Below the pieces are notes generated by a model, which worked only from the letters and a program-made list of their open reading frames with translations, did no database searches and had not been told where the DNA came from. Source: Boesenbergia rotunda (taxonomy: Eukaryota > Streptophyta > Magnoliopsida > Zingiberales > Zingiberaceae). Taken from it: a DNA stretch of 64,000 bases. Positions 11,045-23,240 of the stretch are shown here, piece by piece. Both the position numbers and the translations under genes were made by a program. The first letter of the stretch is position 1. Each line of letters opens with the position of its first letter. The stretch is taken from the NCBI GenBank assembly GCA_024364735.1, contig JAGFNQ010000289.1, positions 1 to 64,000 on the forward strand, in the 5' to 3' direction.

Positions 11045-12598
11045 ATTATACCGATTACATATTATACCTAAGTAACTATCACATTATGCTATCAACTAAT
11101 TGAATGTTTGCATAAATCATTGGGTTGTTAACTCATTAACAAGTATGCAACAATACACATAGCACCCAACTGCACCTCTCTTTACATCGACCTTGGCTGT
11201 GGCACAACAAATCGATGCTCCAAGCTTAAGGCTATCCCATTAATCAAGAAATAGTTTTAATATGGTTGGAGCTCATTCAACCATTTAATCAGGCTTGGAT
11301 GTGTCCAACAACCAAAACTAAGGATTGACCTCTACCTCCAACTATATTTATCATAAACTAATTCCATGGTTTGAACATGTTGAGGTTCAAGCCAGACATG
11401 GATGTGTCCATCAACCCAAACGAGAAACAAAACTCCGGTTCTAACCATATTAATGGAAGGTGTTGGCCTTAATATTTTGTAAGGGGTTTTGGGTCTCATC
11501 CTGTTCTTTTATGCACATTCATGACATATAATTATGTCATGTTCTAACGATTTCCTTAATAAAGTATGTATGTGACTTAATTTATCAAGTCTCATTAATT
11601 GAATTAGGAACCGGATTTCTTAATTCTAATTTCATACTTTATTCAAAGAATTGTTTTTGGGAAACAATTTCCTAAATTATCATAATCAATTTCTGAATTA
11701 ATATGTTTAAGACTTTGATTTCTCTAAATCAAATCTTATTAAATTAAGAGACAGATTTCCTTAATTCAACCACATATTATTTTCATGAAAATCTTATTTA
11801 AAGAAATATACTCTATAGGAAACAATTTTCCTAATTAATTTTGGAGACAATAATATGTAAGAGCATCACCTCATAAATCAAATAAGGAAATTATCGTTTG
11901 AGAATCACCTCAAAATTTCCAAGATTTGATCACATATTTTATTTATTGAAAATTAATATCAATAACTTAATTTGGACGGCTCCCCGAGGCTCAATCCAAA
12001 ATAAGAATTTATTGATAATATAATTTGGATGGCTCCCCGAGGCTCAATCCAAATTAAACATTTGACAGTTTAAATTCAATTTAGGAAATTTAATTATAAC
12101 AACAACCTTTAAATTGGACGGCTCCCCGAGGCTCAATCCAAAATAAAGACTTTTGTAAATAATTTAATTTCCAATTATGAATTTAAATGCTAATTAATAT
12201 TCCCATAATTTATTTAGACTTTCTTGAAAGAAAGTGCCCAAAATTGTGAGCTTTCCATAAATGGAAAGTTTCCAAAATAAAAGGTTTTCAGAATAATTGT
12301 AAGTTTCTGGTATAAAGAAAACTTACGCTTTTCCAAAATTGGAAAATTTCCAAAATGGGAATTTTCAAAATTGGAAAGTTTCCAAAAATGGAATGTTTTC
12401 ACAATTATCATAAAATTTCAGAAACAGGGATATTTCAAAAGTTTGCGAAATTTCATGAAGATTTCCAAACTTTGAAATTCCTAAATCGAAAATTTACCAT
12501 AATTGGAAAGTTTCCATAATTGGAAAATTTTTCAAAATTAAGATCATGACAAAGTTTTCCGCAAAAACAATTATATGATTATGTCAAACACAAACCTC
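11045..12598 (-). mobile_element. Leader of element H, distal part
   Basis: Non-coding transcribed leader between the PBS at 12599-12611 and the solo LTR. From about 11810 it is nearly the same as 1-805 (the leader of N), including three CTCCCCGAGGCT modules at 11971-12000, 12024-12053 and 12113-12142 and the TTTCC/GGAAA palindrome cluster around 12230-12540. Bases 11050-11800 have no ORF. They contain related short units such as TGGATGTGTCCA near 11298 and 11400. Confidence 0.8.
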
Positions 12599-12611
12599 GG
12601 CTCTGATATCA
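12599..12611 (-). other. Primer-binding site of element H
   Basis: The minus strand reads TGATATCAGAGCC, one base different from the TGGTATCAGAGCC of element N, and lies one base from the LTR end at 12613. It fixes 12613-14840 as the 5' LTR of H. Confidence 0.85.
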
Positions 12612-12612
12612 C

Positions 12613-14840
12613 TGTTGGGACCGGGTGCATATTGACATGGATGCGGGTTCATAATTTTAAAATTAATTACGTGCAGCGGAAGGTTTAGCATAAATAATTT
12701 CTTAAATTATTTAACCACACATTTAAGCATGCAACTTTATCTTGTGTAGACATGATCATATATTTAAAATTTTGCAGAAACGTAAACTAATTTACTTATT
12801 ACCTCACGTAACTCGAAGGAAGGGACGAGATTCAACCGTAAGCGTCTCACGGAAGCTCCACCTCTATTCGCGTCCACGCTGAGTATCTTCGGGATCACTT
12901 CGCAAAGCCACGAGTTTCGTGTTCTAGAGAACTACTATATTCTCCGAGAACGCGACAAGAAAACCAAGAGAGAAGTAATCACATCGGAAAAAATCACTAC
13001 CAAGGTTGGCCGGAATCACAATTCCGACGAGAAGGAGGAAGATGACTTGCGCCCAATCCCAAGGTGATGATGGCTGGAGAGGAAGATCGTCCCAACGGAA
13101 GAACTTCGTCGCCTCGGTGCTTCTCCTTGTGCTCACGGCAAGAAGAAGGGAGAAGAGCCTTGTGGCCGGCCAAGAGAAAGAAGGGAGGAGAGGGAGAGAG
13201 CCCAGGCAAGAATATTTCGATTGATTTCCAAGCCTTGCCTTGGGTCCTTTATATAGTGGCCTCTCGACCACCAAGTCTCTTTTTTTCTTATGGAATAAAT
13301 TTTCTATGACTTATTCCATCATGCCATGTTTTATCATATTTTAATTCATGATAAAAACCGACCAAGTCTCCTTTTTCTTATGGAATAAATTTTCTTATCA
13401 TGGTAAATCAATCCATGATTGATTTTATAAAATAAAATAAACCAATCCATGGTTCATTTTAATTTCCATGAAAAATAAACCAAACCTTGGTTTATTATAT
13501 AAAAATTTATATCATCCATAATTTTATAAAACAAACCACACAATTGGTTTATTTTATAAATTGAACCAAAAACTTGGTTCTCTCCCTTTGTTGTAGCCGG
13601 CCAAGCAAAGAGGATGGAGACCCCGGCCGGCCCATCCAAGCCACGCCCCAATGAATTAAATTTATTTAATTCATCTATTAAGTCTTCAAAAGACTTAGCC
13701 ATTTTACGCTTCCGATACGTCTCTGAAAAATTCAGATTCGACTTATCGTTTGGCTTAACCAAACCTAATCTCTCTTGATTGGAAAATCCAATTTTCAACT
13801 CGTTTTAAATCCCTCAGATTACTCGTAGTGCGTGTGACTAAATAGGCTTTCGATTTATGTTGGCCGTCTATAATTAACCAATTATAGAACGATCATGAGT
13901 GGCACCTAGTAGTACATCATGATCCCCAATTAATCGAAAGATCAACGGTTGAGCTCAGAAACTATTCTGAAACCCTTCAGCAGCTATAATGAATCGTGCC
14001 CCATTCCCTTCACCATCTTATACCCACTTGGTTCAGGACATGGTCTATGTGTGTCAGTCCCCACTAGGCTGACTACGTCACACCTAGCCCAAGTAACGTT
14101 TTCTCGTCCTACGGATTCTAATTACTCTCATGTATTTAAGAGATTCATACTCTGAACATGTCATGCTCTGGCCAGAGGCTGCGAGTAACAATCCGATGAT
14201 AGGTCTTGGGTATAGATCTCCTCGCAAGGAGTGGTGAATCCTTTGTAGGCTGTTCAAACATCTTCGGGCACTTCGGCTTATACCCAATCATCTTGGGTCC
14301 ACACCTCCTTGGAGATGCTTGCTTAAGATGTCAAAGTATAAGTCTCCATGACCAAGATGACTTAAACACCGCAAGTCAAAGGAACATCGCACTTAAGCTG
14401 CAATAAGAACTTCATTGACATATCTATATGTAGACTACCATATGAAGTTTTACAGCCAGTCACTCCAATGAACTAGTTCCCTTAACTAGCATTCATGATT
14501 ATCTCCGGACATCCCAATGTCACCAGCCAGTGAGAATCAGCTGATTAGAGAATAACCCATGCTAGTCTCAACAGAATTGATAGTGTCTGTATTTATCAAT
14601 TCATCGACTAGGGACAATTTCAATACTTCACAATTGCACATGTAGAGATAATCACTAGTTGTGAATTCATCACAAATTCTCTCATGCTGTGAATTGTATT
14701 GCGGACATTCAGTAAATGAGTTTAAGATCTCAATCAAATACATAAACATGTATACTCAAATAGTGAATATTCATTTATTAAAATAAATGTTTACAATCAT
14801 AAGACGATTACCTTAGGACATTTTTCTTATATCACTAACA
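12613..14840 (-). repeat. 5' LTR of copia element H
   Basis: TGTTGGGACC...CACTAACA on the plus strand, 2,228 bp, close to 820-3052 and to the reverse complement of 5540-7768. TATA box at 13247-13255 (minus). Its high-coordinate end cuts into the integrase of element H2 at 14841. The 5 bases there, GCTTG, should be the target duplication; the partner lies left of the window. Confidence 0.9.
13247..13255 (-). promoter_or_regulatory. LTR TATA box
   Basis: TATATAAAG on the minus strand, at the same position as in the other LTRs of the family. Confidence 0.7.
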
Positions 14841-17123
14841 GCTTGTTGTTCCACAACTTCTTGTGCAACAATCTCATGATCCACAACATCTTGTGGTGCC
14901 TGTTCAATGTCCATTATGGCCTCAGTACTATCTGCATCTTGAACTTCTTCAAGATGGATTTTACTCCCACTAGTTCTTCTAGAAATAAACTCCTTTTCTA
15001 GAAAAACATCATTTCTAGCGACAAACACTTTGCCTAATGTGGGATTATAAAAGTAATATCCCTTTGTTTCCTTGGGATATCCTACAAAATAGCACTTATC
15101 AGATTTGGGTCCAAGTTTATCTGAGACTTGACATCGAACGTAAGCCTCACAACCCCAAATCTTCATAAAAGACATCGTGGGACTCTTCCCAGTCCATATT
15201 GTATATGGTGTCTTTGTGATGGCCTTTGATGGAACTCGATTAAGTGTGAAAAGAGTCATCTCTAGAGCGAATCCCTGGAAGGAAGTAGGAAGATTTGTCT
15301 GACTCATCATTAATCGTACAATATCTAATAGAGTATGATTTCTCCGCTCAGATACACTATTCCACTATGATGTTCCAGGTGGAGTGAGTTGGGATATGAT
15401 CTCACACTCTGCTAGATGGTCACGAAACTCTTGGCTAAGTTATTCACCACCTCGATCTGATCGAAGCATCTTAATACTCTTACCAAGTTGGTTTTGTACT
15501 TCACTTTTGAATTCTTTGAACTTTTCAAAGGATTCTGACTTGTGTTTCATGAGATACACATAGCCGTATCTACTGACATTATCAGTGAAAGTGATGAAGT
15601 ACTGATAGCCTCCTCTAGCTGCGACATTGAAAGGTCCACATACATCAGTATGTATGAGTCCTAACAAGTCTGTCGCTCTTTCGCCGTGTCCACTAAATGG
15701 AGTCTTGGTCATCTTGCCTAGAAGACAAGATTCACATGTCTCATATGATTCAAAATTAAATGAGTCCAGTAATCCATCCTTATGGAGATGGGATATACGA
15801 CTCTCATTTATATGTCCCAAGCGATATTGCTAGAGATACGTTTGGTTCACATCATTGTATTTGGACCATTTGGTATTTATGTTATATATTGGGTTTTCTA
15901 GGTCTAGAACATAGAGTCCATTCACAAGTGGTGCATTACAATAGAACATGTCATTTAACATTATGGAACAACATTTGTCCTTTATGATAAATGAAAAGCC
16001 TTTCTTGTCTAAACAAGATATTGAAATTATATTCATAGTAATGCAGGTACATCAAAGCACTCCTCTAGTTCTAAGATAAGCCCAGTGGGCAAAGACAAGG
16101 AATAAGTTCTATAGCTATGGCAGCAACTCGTGCTCCATTGCCTACTCGTAGGTCTACTTCGCCCTTTGTCAATGATCTAGCTCTTTGAATGCCCTGCACA
16201 TTAGTACAAATGTGAGACGCGCATCCGGTATCTAATACCCAAGAAGAAAAGATAGATAGATTGACTTCTATAACAAAAATACCTGAAGCAGAAGTCTCAC
16301 TTCTTTTCTTCTTTACTTCCTCCAGGTAATGTTTGCAGTTCCTCTTCTAATGTCCGGTCTCACCACAGTGGAAGTAGGTCCCTTCTTTAGGCACCTTATC
16401 TTTAGCCTTGGATGTAGTAGAGTTGGCCTTGCCTTTGGCTTGGGTCTTACCCTTGCCTTTAGGCTTCCATTTGCCTTTGCCCTTTTATACCATCAGTACA
16501 TTACTGGTTTTGGTTTTCTTGAGATTAGGTTCAGCAGTTCTCAACATGCTGAGCATCTCAGGCAAAGGCTTGTCAATTTCATTCATGTTATAGTTCATGA
16601 CAAATTGATTGTACCCTTCTGGCAACGATTGCAAGATAAGGTCCGTAGCCAATTCTTGGTCCAGTGGAAATCCTAGTCTTTCAAGGTTCTCGACATACCC
16701 AATCATCTTAAGTACGTGAGTTCCTACAAGAGTTCCTTCTTGCATCTTGCATGCAAATAGGCTTTAGACACCTCAAACCGCTCATGCCTAGCTTGCCCTT
16801 GATATAGTTGCTTTAGATGCTCAACCATCTCATGTGCATTCATGTTCTCATGTTGCTTCTGAAGCTCAGAGCCTCATGGTGGCAAGCATAAGGCATGATA
16901 CATCAAGTGCATCATCCTGATGCTTCTTGTAAGCATCCTTTTCGGCACAGCTGGCGGTAGCGACGGGTGCTTCTGGAAGAGATTGCTCTAGGACGTACAG
17001 TTTTCGTTCTTATTTGAGGACTATCCTCAAGTTTCTGTACCAGTCCAGGAAATTAGCTCCGTTGAGCTTGTCCTTCTTAAGGACGGATCGGAGAGAGAGA
17101 GTATTTGACGTGTTAGATGACAT
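14841..17123 (-). pseudogene. Copia gag-protease-integrase of element H2 (RT part displaced)
   Basis: Gag starts at 17123 with MSSNTSNTLSLRSVLKKDKL and NFLDWYRNLRIVLK, then meets a nonsense codon. More gag lies at about 16745-16485 (LILQSLPEGYNQFVMNYNM). The zinc knuckle near 16350 reads YFHCGETGH-stop-KRNC, the stop replacing the expected Trp. Protease VLDTGCASHIC follows near 16230. GAG-pre-integrase and the integrase core lie at about 15820-15440 (TDVCGP, SDRGGE, then a stop where Tyr is expected). The integrase C-terminal part is at 15310-14841, with GYPKETKGYYFYNP. The ORF ends where the LTR of H begins. RT and RNase H of H2 must lie left of the window if the nesting model is right. Many stops and frameshifts make it an old copy. 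Confidence 0.88.
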
Positions 17124-18399
17124 GGTGATCTACAACAGTAAAATTATGCAGAAATAAGTATCATATCTAATTCATTTAATTAGGCCTTTAATTAAATGAT
17201 GCTCCCACTGAATCGTAGAGCTTTGGTTGGGGCTAGTCATGGATGTAGGCAAACTAATTTACCAACACTACTAGCTCCAAACCAAATAGCAATCATTATT
17301 CATGTGGGACAAGATTCATATTATAATTCATCTTGAGTTAGCTTTGGCTAATCGCCCAAGACTTGGTATAATTAGGTATGTAACATTTTACCAATTACAT
17401 CTCATTCAACTCTTTGAAACAAAGGGTCAAGATCCACATTACACATCATCTTGAGTTAGCTTTGGCTAATCGCCCAAGACATGGAATAATTGTTCTCTTA
17501 TCAAATTTTCCCAACTTTTGGGATATGCCTCCAAGTTTCTCAATCTAATTGAGGGGACTTAGTTAAGTCTCACCCAAAGTTTGATAGAGGGACATCACAA
17601 TTGTCCTCTCGCACTCTACCAAGATAAAATGCGTCACTTTGCTTTGGCAAACCCAACAACAAATGATCGAGTTAGTTTATGAGTACCAAACATTGGTAGG
17701 CATATTGAGTTGACTTAATTGAGATAACTATTTATCTAATCATGCATCACATACACACATTGCATATATCAACATATAAGCGATAAAACGTGACATGGTT
17801 ATGCCTCGTATACTACGATCTTCCCAAGCCAATGAGAGGATCGATGGTCAACCTAGGGATAACATCTTCTCCAAGTGCATCCTTTGGTCGTCATGTGTCA
17901 TCGGCATCCTTCTTGTAACTTTATTCTTCAATGGACACTTCACTCCTCATTTTGTACATTACAATTTAGGAAACTCGAGTTACATTCGAGTTTAAATCTA
18001 TTTTTACAACTAGAAAAATAGAGATAAGGCACGACACGCAGGCCGTATTATGAATTACAACATGCACACATACACATATTCATCCAATCATATTGGGGTT
18101 AAGACCATAACCATGCACCATGTCATCAATCACATACAATAGATTTAGGACATCAATTTTTATTATGATTGAAAAAATGCTCATGAGCCGAAACCATAGG
18201 TTATAAAATTTATCGAGTACATTCGCATCATAGCACACTTTCATATTTCATATGATGATGCTATAGTCTTTTAGTTTGATCAACATAAACTTTTGTATCT
18301 CGACAAATGCCCATACATTATACAATCTATAATAAAATTATATCCTACTTCTATATCACATATAAAGTTTTCTAAACTTTGTACAATCTTTCGCAAGTA
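17124..18399 (-). mobile_element. Leader of copia element H2
   Basis: Non-coding sequence between the PBS and gag start of H2. It carries a 35-bp direct repeat at 17328-17362 and 17446-17480, built on GGCTAATCGCCCAAGAC. No convincing ORF was seen. The 66- and 72-codon frames here show no family features. Confidence 0.75.
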
Positions 18400-18411
18400 G
18401 CTTTGATACCA
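18400..18411 (-). other. Primer-binding site of element H2
   Basis: The minus strand reads TGGTATCAAAGC, a one-base variant of the initiator-Met tRNA site TGGTATCAGAGC, one base from the LTR end at 18413. Confidence 0.8.
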
Positions 18412-18412
18412 C

Positions 18413-20027
18413 TGTAGGGATCTATAGGTAAAAATATTTAAAATTGCAGCGGAAATAAGATCCCTCGAGCAATTCATGCGAAAGAAAAACTCATACAAAG
18501 TGATCTACAATTCCTATCTTATAGGAATACCTTTGTCGCGTGCCCTTCGCTTATCCCGCTAGTCCTTTGGTTCGCCGGATCTCTTACATGTTCAAGTGTT
18601 TGTGCCTCTATGCATATCCACACGAACACGATCTACGCCTCGGAGAGGGACCACCTTAGTTGTGCTAGCAACTTGGGATGGTTCACAAAGCACAAGAACC
18701 TCCACTAGAGAGTTATGGACAAGGAGGAAGAAAGAAGAGGAAGAGAGATGCACCCTCTAGCCTTTGACAAGGGGGGATATTTATACTCATCTAATGAATA
18801 CTAAGGGTCTATGCCCCTTGAGCTCCTCTCATCTTAATGCCTAATAAAACCCAATGAATATCAAGCCTCTTGGTATTCCTTGAGACTCTTAATATTCTAT
18901 TCATCTAATGAATAGAATGTCTCTTAGCCTTCCTCTTAAATAATATTTTATTAAACCCTTTAATGAATATTATCCATAATTAAGTGGTTGAGTCTAATCT
19001 AGATGAGCCAATCTCAAATTAGACTCAATCCCATAATCTAATTGGATTGACTTGAGTCTAACTCAATTAATCCAATTCGAATCAAATCATAGTCAAACCA
19101 TGATCAATTAATCTCCGAAGCATCGTGTCATTAGTGTGTGACCCAATAGGTTCTCGTAACGTTGGCAATGTGCCTAAATGCTTTAGACACATAAGCAATG
19201 AGCGGCATCTAGCAATGCATCATTGCTACCCAAGTAACAAGAAAAGTCGATATCCGACTAAACCTCCGTGACTATGATAATGTATGACCTTGTCTTCTAT
19301 CCTCGATATCTAGATTGACCATTGAGGCATAGACCGTGTCATCCTCAGTCAATCTTGTGTTTCTTGATCCCCGAGTAGACTCACTCAAACAAATGAGCTC
19401 AATATCTCATATTGACTCATTTGACCATGGTCATGCGTTTTAGCAGTCCTACTCGATCAAGAGGCTAGATCCCATCTACATCACTCACATCCCTCCGCAT
19501 AATTCATTACATACCCAGTGATCGCCTTTATAGTCCACCCTGTTACGGGTGACGTTTGACGATACCAAAGTACATAACTCCTTATGTAGGGAACCGTAGT
19601 GACTTCAGGTCTAAGGACTATTCATACTAATATTCACATGAAAAGTTTATGACACTCATATGACAATCTATGAAACTTTCTCATAGCGGGTCAATTCAGT
19701 ACACATTCTCCAATGTATACCCATGTGTCAACTTGATATCACATATCCTTGACTTGTGAGCTCAAGTTATCAGTTGACCTACATGCTAGTCTCCATGCAT
19801 TAATATTGTCCTTGAATATTAATACTTGACTAGAAATGGTTTAGTGTAGTGTTCTCTACATTATCTCACTATCGATTCAACCAATCGATATAATATAGAT
19901 AAGAACCTACTACCCAAGGACATTATTATACTTAGTTATTTGGCATAAATACATAGTATGTATAATAACCAAACATGCCTTTATTAATGATAGAATATGA
20001 TACAAAAATTCCTAGTCAATCATCACA
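18413..20027 (-). repeat. 5' LTR of copia element H2
   Basis: The plus strand begins TGTAGGGATC beside the PBS. The most likely outer end is ...AATCATCACA at 20027, giving TGT...ACA termini and about 1.6 kb. The outer end is less certain than the inner one, because the 3' LTR is not in the window to compare. A TATA-like TATAAATA lies on the minus strand at 18778-18785. The sequence is unrelated to the 2.2-kb LTR family on its left. Confidence 0.72.
18778..18785 (-). promoter_or_regulatory. LTR TATA box of H2
   Basis: TATAAATA on the minus strand, followed by TCCCCCC. It is the only strong TATA match well placed in this LTR. Confidence 0.55.
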
Positions 20028-20032
20028 TAATT

Positions 20033-20980
20033 GGTTGTAGGGCTCCTACTAATACTAACCTTAGATGGCAAGATATGTTTGGTTCATCTTCGAAGGTTCT
20101 TTTCTCTTATTTTGGTTAGAGGATGAGTTATTTATTTCTATTTGCATCATGGGAGTTTTTGGTTCAAGAGTGTATAAATTGTCAATCAACGCACCTGAAT
20201 AAATAATCTCTCTATTCCTTTTTATATAACAACTCTGTCATTAAAAGAAATAGAATACCCATCCTTTATTAGTTTAGAAACTAAAATAAGATTCTTTCTA
20301 AAAGTAGGTACATAAAGGCAATTTCTTAAAACTAAAATTTTATTCCTATCAAAAGATAAATAAATGTCTCCCACTGCAATGACCGCCACCTCCATAGCAT
20401 TGCCCATGTAGACGGTAATCTCTCCATCATCTAGTCATCTGGTTTCCTGGAGCCTCTGCAAAAAATTGCAGACATGATTAGTGGCTCCCGTATCTACACA
20501 CCATGTATCGGTAGATAACACCGCTAAACATGTTTCGACAACTAGACAAAAAGATATACCTCTATTTTTCTCCTGATGACGGGGACAATTCGCCTTCCAG
20601 TGTCCAATCTGCTTGCACGTGAAGCACTTGCCTTTCGACTTCTTCACGCCAGCCTGAGCTCCCTGAGATCCTACCACTTTCATTGCCACACCTTGTTTCT
20701 TATTCTTCTTGCCTTTCAACATAGAAGTAGAAACCTTCTAAGCATCCAAAGCATGAGCACTGCTCAAAACCCCTCTGACGCCTGGAGTTCTGTCAGATGT
20801 TCCACCAATGAATATGTACTTTTGTTCATATTATAGTTCAGGCGAAACTGCTCAAAACTCATAGGTAGAGACTGGAGAATGATATCGACCTAGGTTTCCC
20901 TATCGATCTCCGCTCCAAGGACTTCTATCTCATTCAAATGAGCCATCATCTTATGCCACGATAGTGTGGACGTATACTAA
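20033..20980 (-). pseudogene. Copia gag-protease fragment H3
   Basis: A third, different copia. From the right: gag sequence with MAHLNEIEVLGAEIDRET and ILQSLPMSFEQFRLNYNMN (about 20960-20820, one stop). The intact zinc knuckle CFTCKQIGHWKANC follows within 20722-20435, then the protease DTGATNHVC, then pre-integrase sequence with LYVPTFRKNLILVSKLIKDG (20407-20222). It ends near 20030, where the LTR of H2 begins, so H2 probably landed in it. The right end fades near 20980. Separate frames and stops show a broken copy. Confidence 0.8.
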
Positions 20981-21584
20981 TTCTACAATTGTAAGAGGAG
21001 GTTTTACCTATTAATTTTATTATCTTGTCAACCTAACTTTTTGACAAATAAAATTAATAGTTGGTTCCTCTTCGGCTCTACAAATAATAGCAGTGACTCC
21101 GATGGGGAGGATACTATTATTTACATCTAAGTGTTCACCATTACACGATACTAAGACAATTACCTAGGATTATGTCCCTTCTGATGGGGAAGATCACATG
21201 CTCCTAAATAACTTCCTATAACCATGTCTGACCTAGTGATCCTCGAAACAAACTCATCCGATATGGAGGAAGGCACTCAGAGCCAACGCGCAAGTTTGTT
21301 CGCATCACATGTCAAATTTGTAATGGAGGCCATGGGATTCTTAGAATCCCTCTCCCACTTAGTTATTTATAATTGAGGAATTTTACAATGCAAGCACAAC
21401 AAGCATATCAACAAAAAGCAATAAATAAGAAAAATAAATTCCAACTATTATGACTTTTTGTTCTTGAATATGCTCCCTGTCGTGTCACCACCTCGTCTCC
21501 TCCTCCAAGCACCATGCGCAAGCTACATGAAGAGGATCACCGAGCCGAGATAAAAAATTAGTTTAATTTACATCCATCGATCAT
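20981..21584. other. Unassigned sequence between copia fragment and LTR fragment
   Basis: No coding frame or terminal motif I can assign. It contains CTCCCACTTAG near 21353, which on the minus strand resembles a polypurine tract (AAGTGGGAG), and two short units with TGATGGGGA near 21100 and 21185. It may be a decayed leader or 3' end of H3 or a relative, but I could not show this. Confidence 0.4.
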
Positions 21585-23240
21585 TGTAACGCCCGCCCTT
21601 ATATCTACTCTCGGGGCAGGGTTACGTACAATCAATCAATCATATAATTATTTTAACATAACATAAAAACAATGCAAGAGTGCGAGGACTAAGTACTGAG
21701 CATGCTTGTCTAAAACCATCAAGTGATATTTACAAGTACTAAGCATACTAGTCTGTACATGCCAATCAAATATCATGCTTGGATCATTAGAACATGGTAG
21801 GTGCATAGTAAGTTTAGTAGCACATAAATCATGATAGTGAGGTTATACATTCCATTGCATAATATTAGTTCATCAAATTGAGTCTAAAGGAAGTCTAGCA
21901 CATCATGTGAAATATTTAATTAAGAGTTATTCTACAATATGATAGGTTCACGAGTAGTTCAACTCACAACATGATCAAACCTAATCAAGTATAAGAGTAA
22001 TCACTAACATTCATTATCACGGAGACATAAACAAAAGCATAATAAAGTAGATATAGAAGTCTTTCTTTCCCGAGCCACCACCCCACACATCTTCAGCCCT
22101 CCTGCCTCTTCCTTTAGTTTAAGTGTTCCTTACCCTTATCTGCAGCATAAGACAACACATAAACTAGTAAGTACAAATGCTTAGTAAGGATCCTGTCCTA
22201 CTCGCAAAATCCATACGAAGGAATACAACATGCACACATAATAAATCATAAGCATGAGTTCATCACAGCATACTAAACATCAAAGTTTCTAAGCATGCAG
22301 TATATAGTATCTTAAGCATATCCATCACATATAATAAATGTTTTTAAAACAATTCCATAAAGGTATTACTTAAAAATACATCAACATCATATAGGGCCCA
22401 GTTGTGTACCACATAATGCGCGTTCCCTAATGAATTGGGGTAGCGAGCCACCAATCTCATTAGAGCAGGACCCTTCCGTCCTACCGGAGCCATGACCTTA
22501 AGTTAACATGCACCCCGGATTTGTTTAACGACCCCCTTCCGAGTCGGGTACCACAACTTACAAAGTAAATTACTTATCATGTCTTTACATATATGCTAAG
22601 GAGTACTCCAAATTCACTCTCAAGGGACACACCACTCTTCAAGGGTGCTCATGATCCCATAGGGACACACCACACAACATAAGGGGTGCTCTTGATCTCA
22701 TACTTAGTGGAGTATCCTTTCAAGCATTTTAACATACACATCACATGCAATCTCATAAGGGTGCCCCATGGGCTATAAGACATGCTCATACATACATCAT
22801 GCTTCAATCACTTAAACATACTTTATATATGACAAGATTGGTCACATAGATCATACTCATATCATAGAAAGTGGTAGCATGCTTCATGGATTAAATTCAT
22901 TCTTCCTAACCCTAAACTAGGGTTTGGCCGAAATTCATAAGGTAAGGATAGGTTAGGTTTTTGACATCAAACTTCCCATACAAGCATCACATATATATAC
23001 ATCATGTATCATACTAAGCATAGCATACATCATGGGGAAATCGACCTTCACAACCCTAATGTTCCTTGCCGTGGCAGAAAGTGATGCTAGGGAAAAATTA
23101 AGTTTTCCAATCAAACATTCCATTTAGACATCACATGCATATACATATCATCATCCCCAAACATAAGCATATCTCATAGGGTACATCCCATACAAGCATC
23201 ACATATATATATATCATGTATCATACTAAGCATAGCATAC
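21585..23240. repeat. LTR-like fragment of the TGTAAC...GTTACA type
   Basis: Starts TGTAACGCCC, the same kind of terminus as the complete solo LTR at 50743-52579. It shares two conserved islands with that LTR: one around TTATCTGCAG / GCTTAGTAAG (22138-22195 versus 51382-51430), and one beginning GGGCCC and containing GGGGTAGC (22394-22466 versus 51683-51754). It is cut at 23240 by the gypsy LTR. It holds a 54-bp direct duplication at 22975-23028 and 23187-23240. The gypsy array begins exactly at the end of the second copy. Orientation is not certain. Confidence 0.65.
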
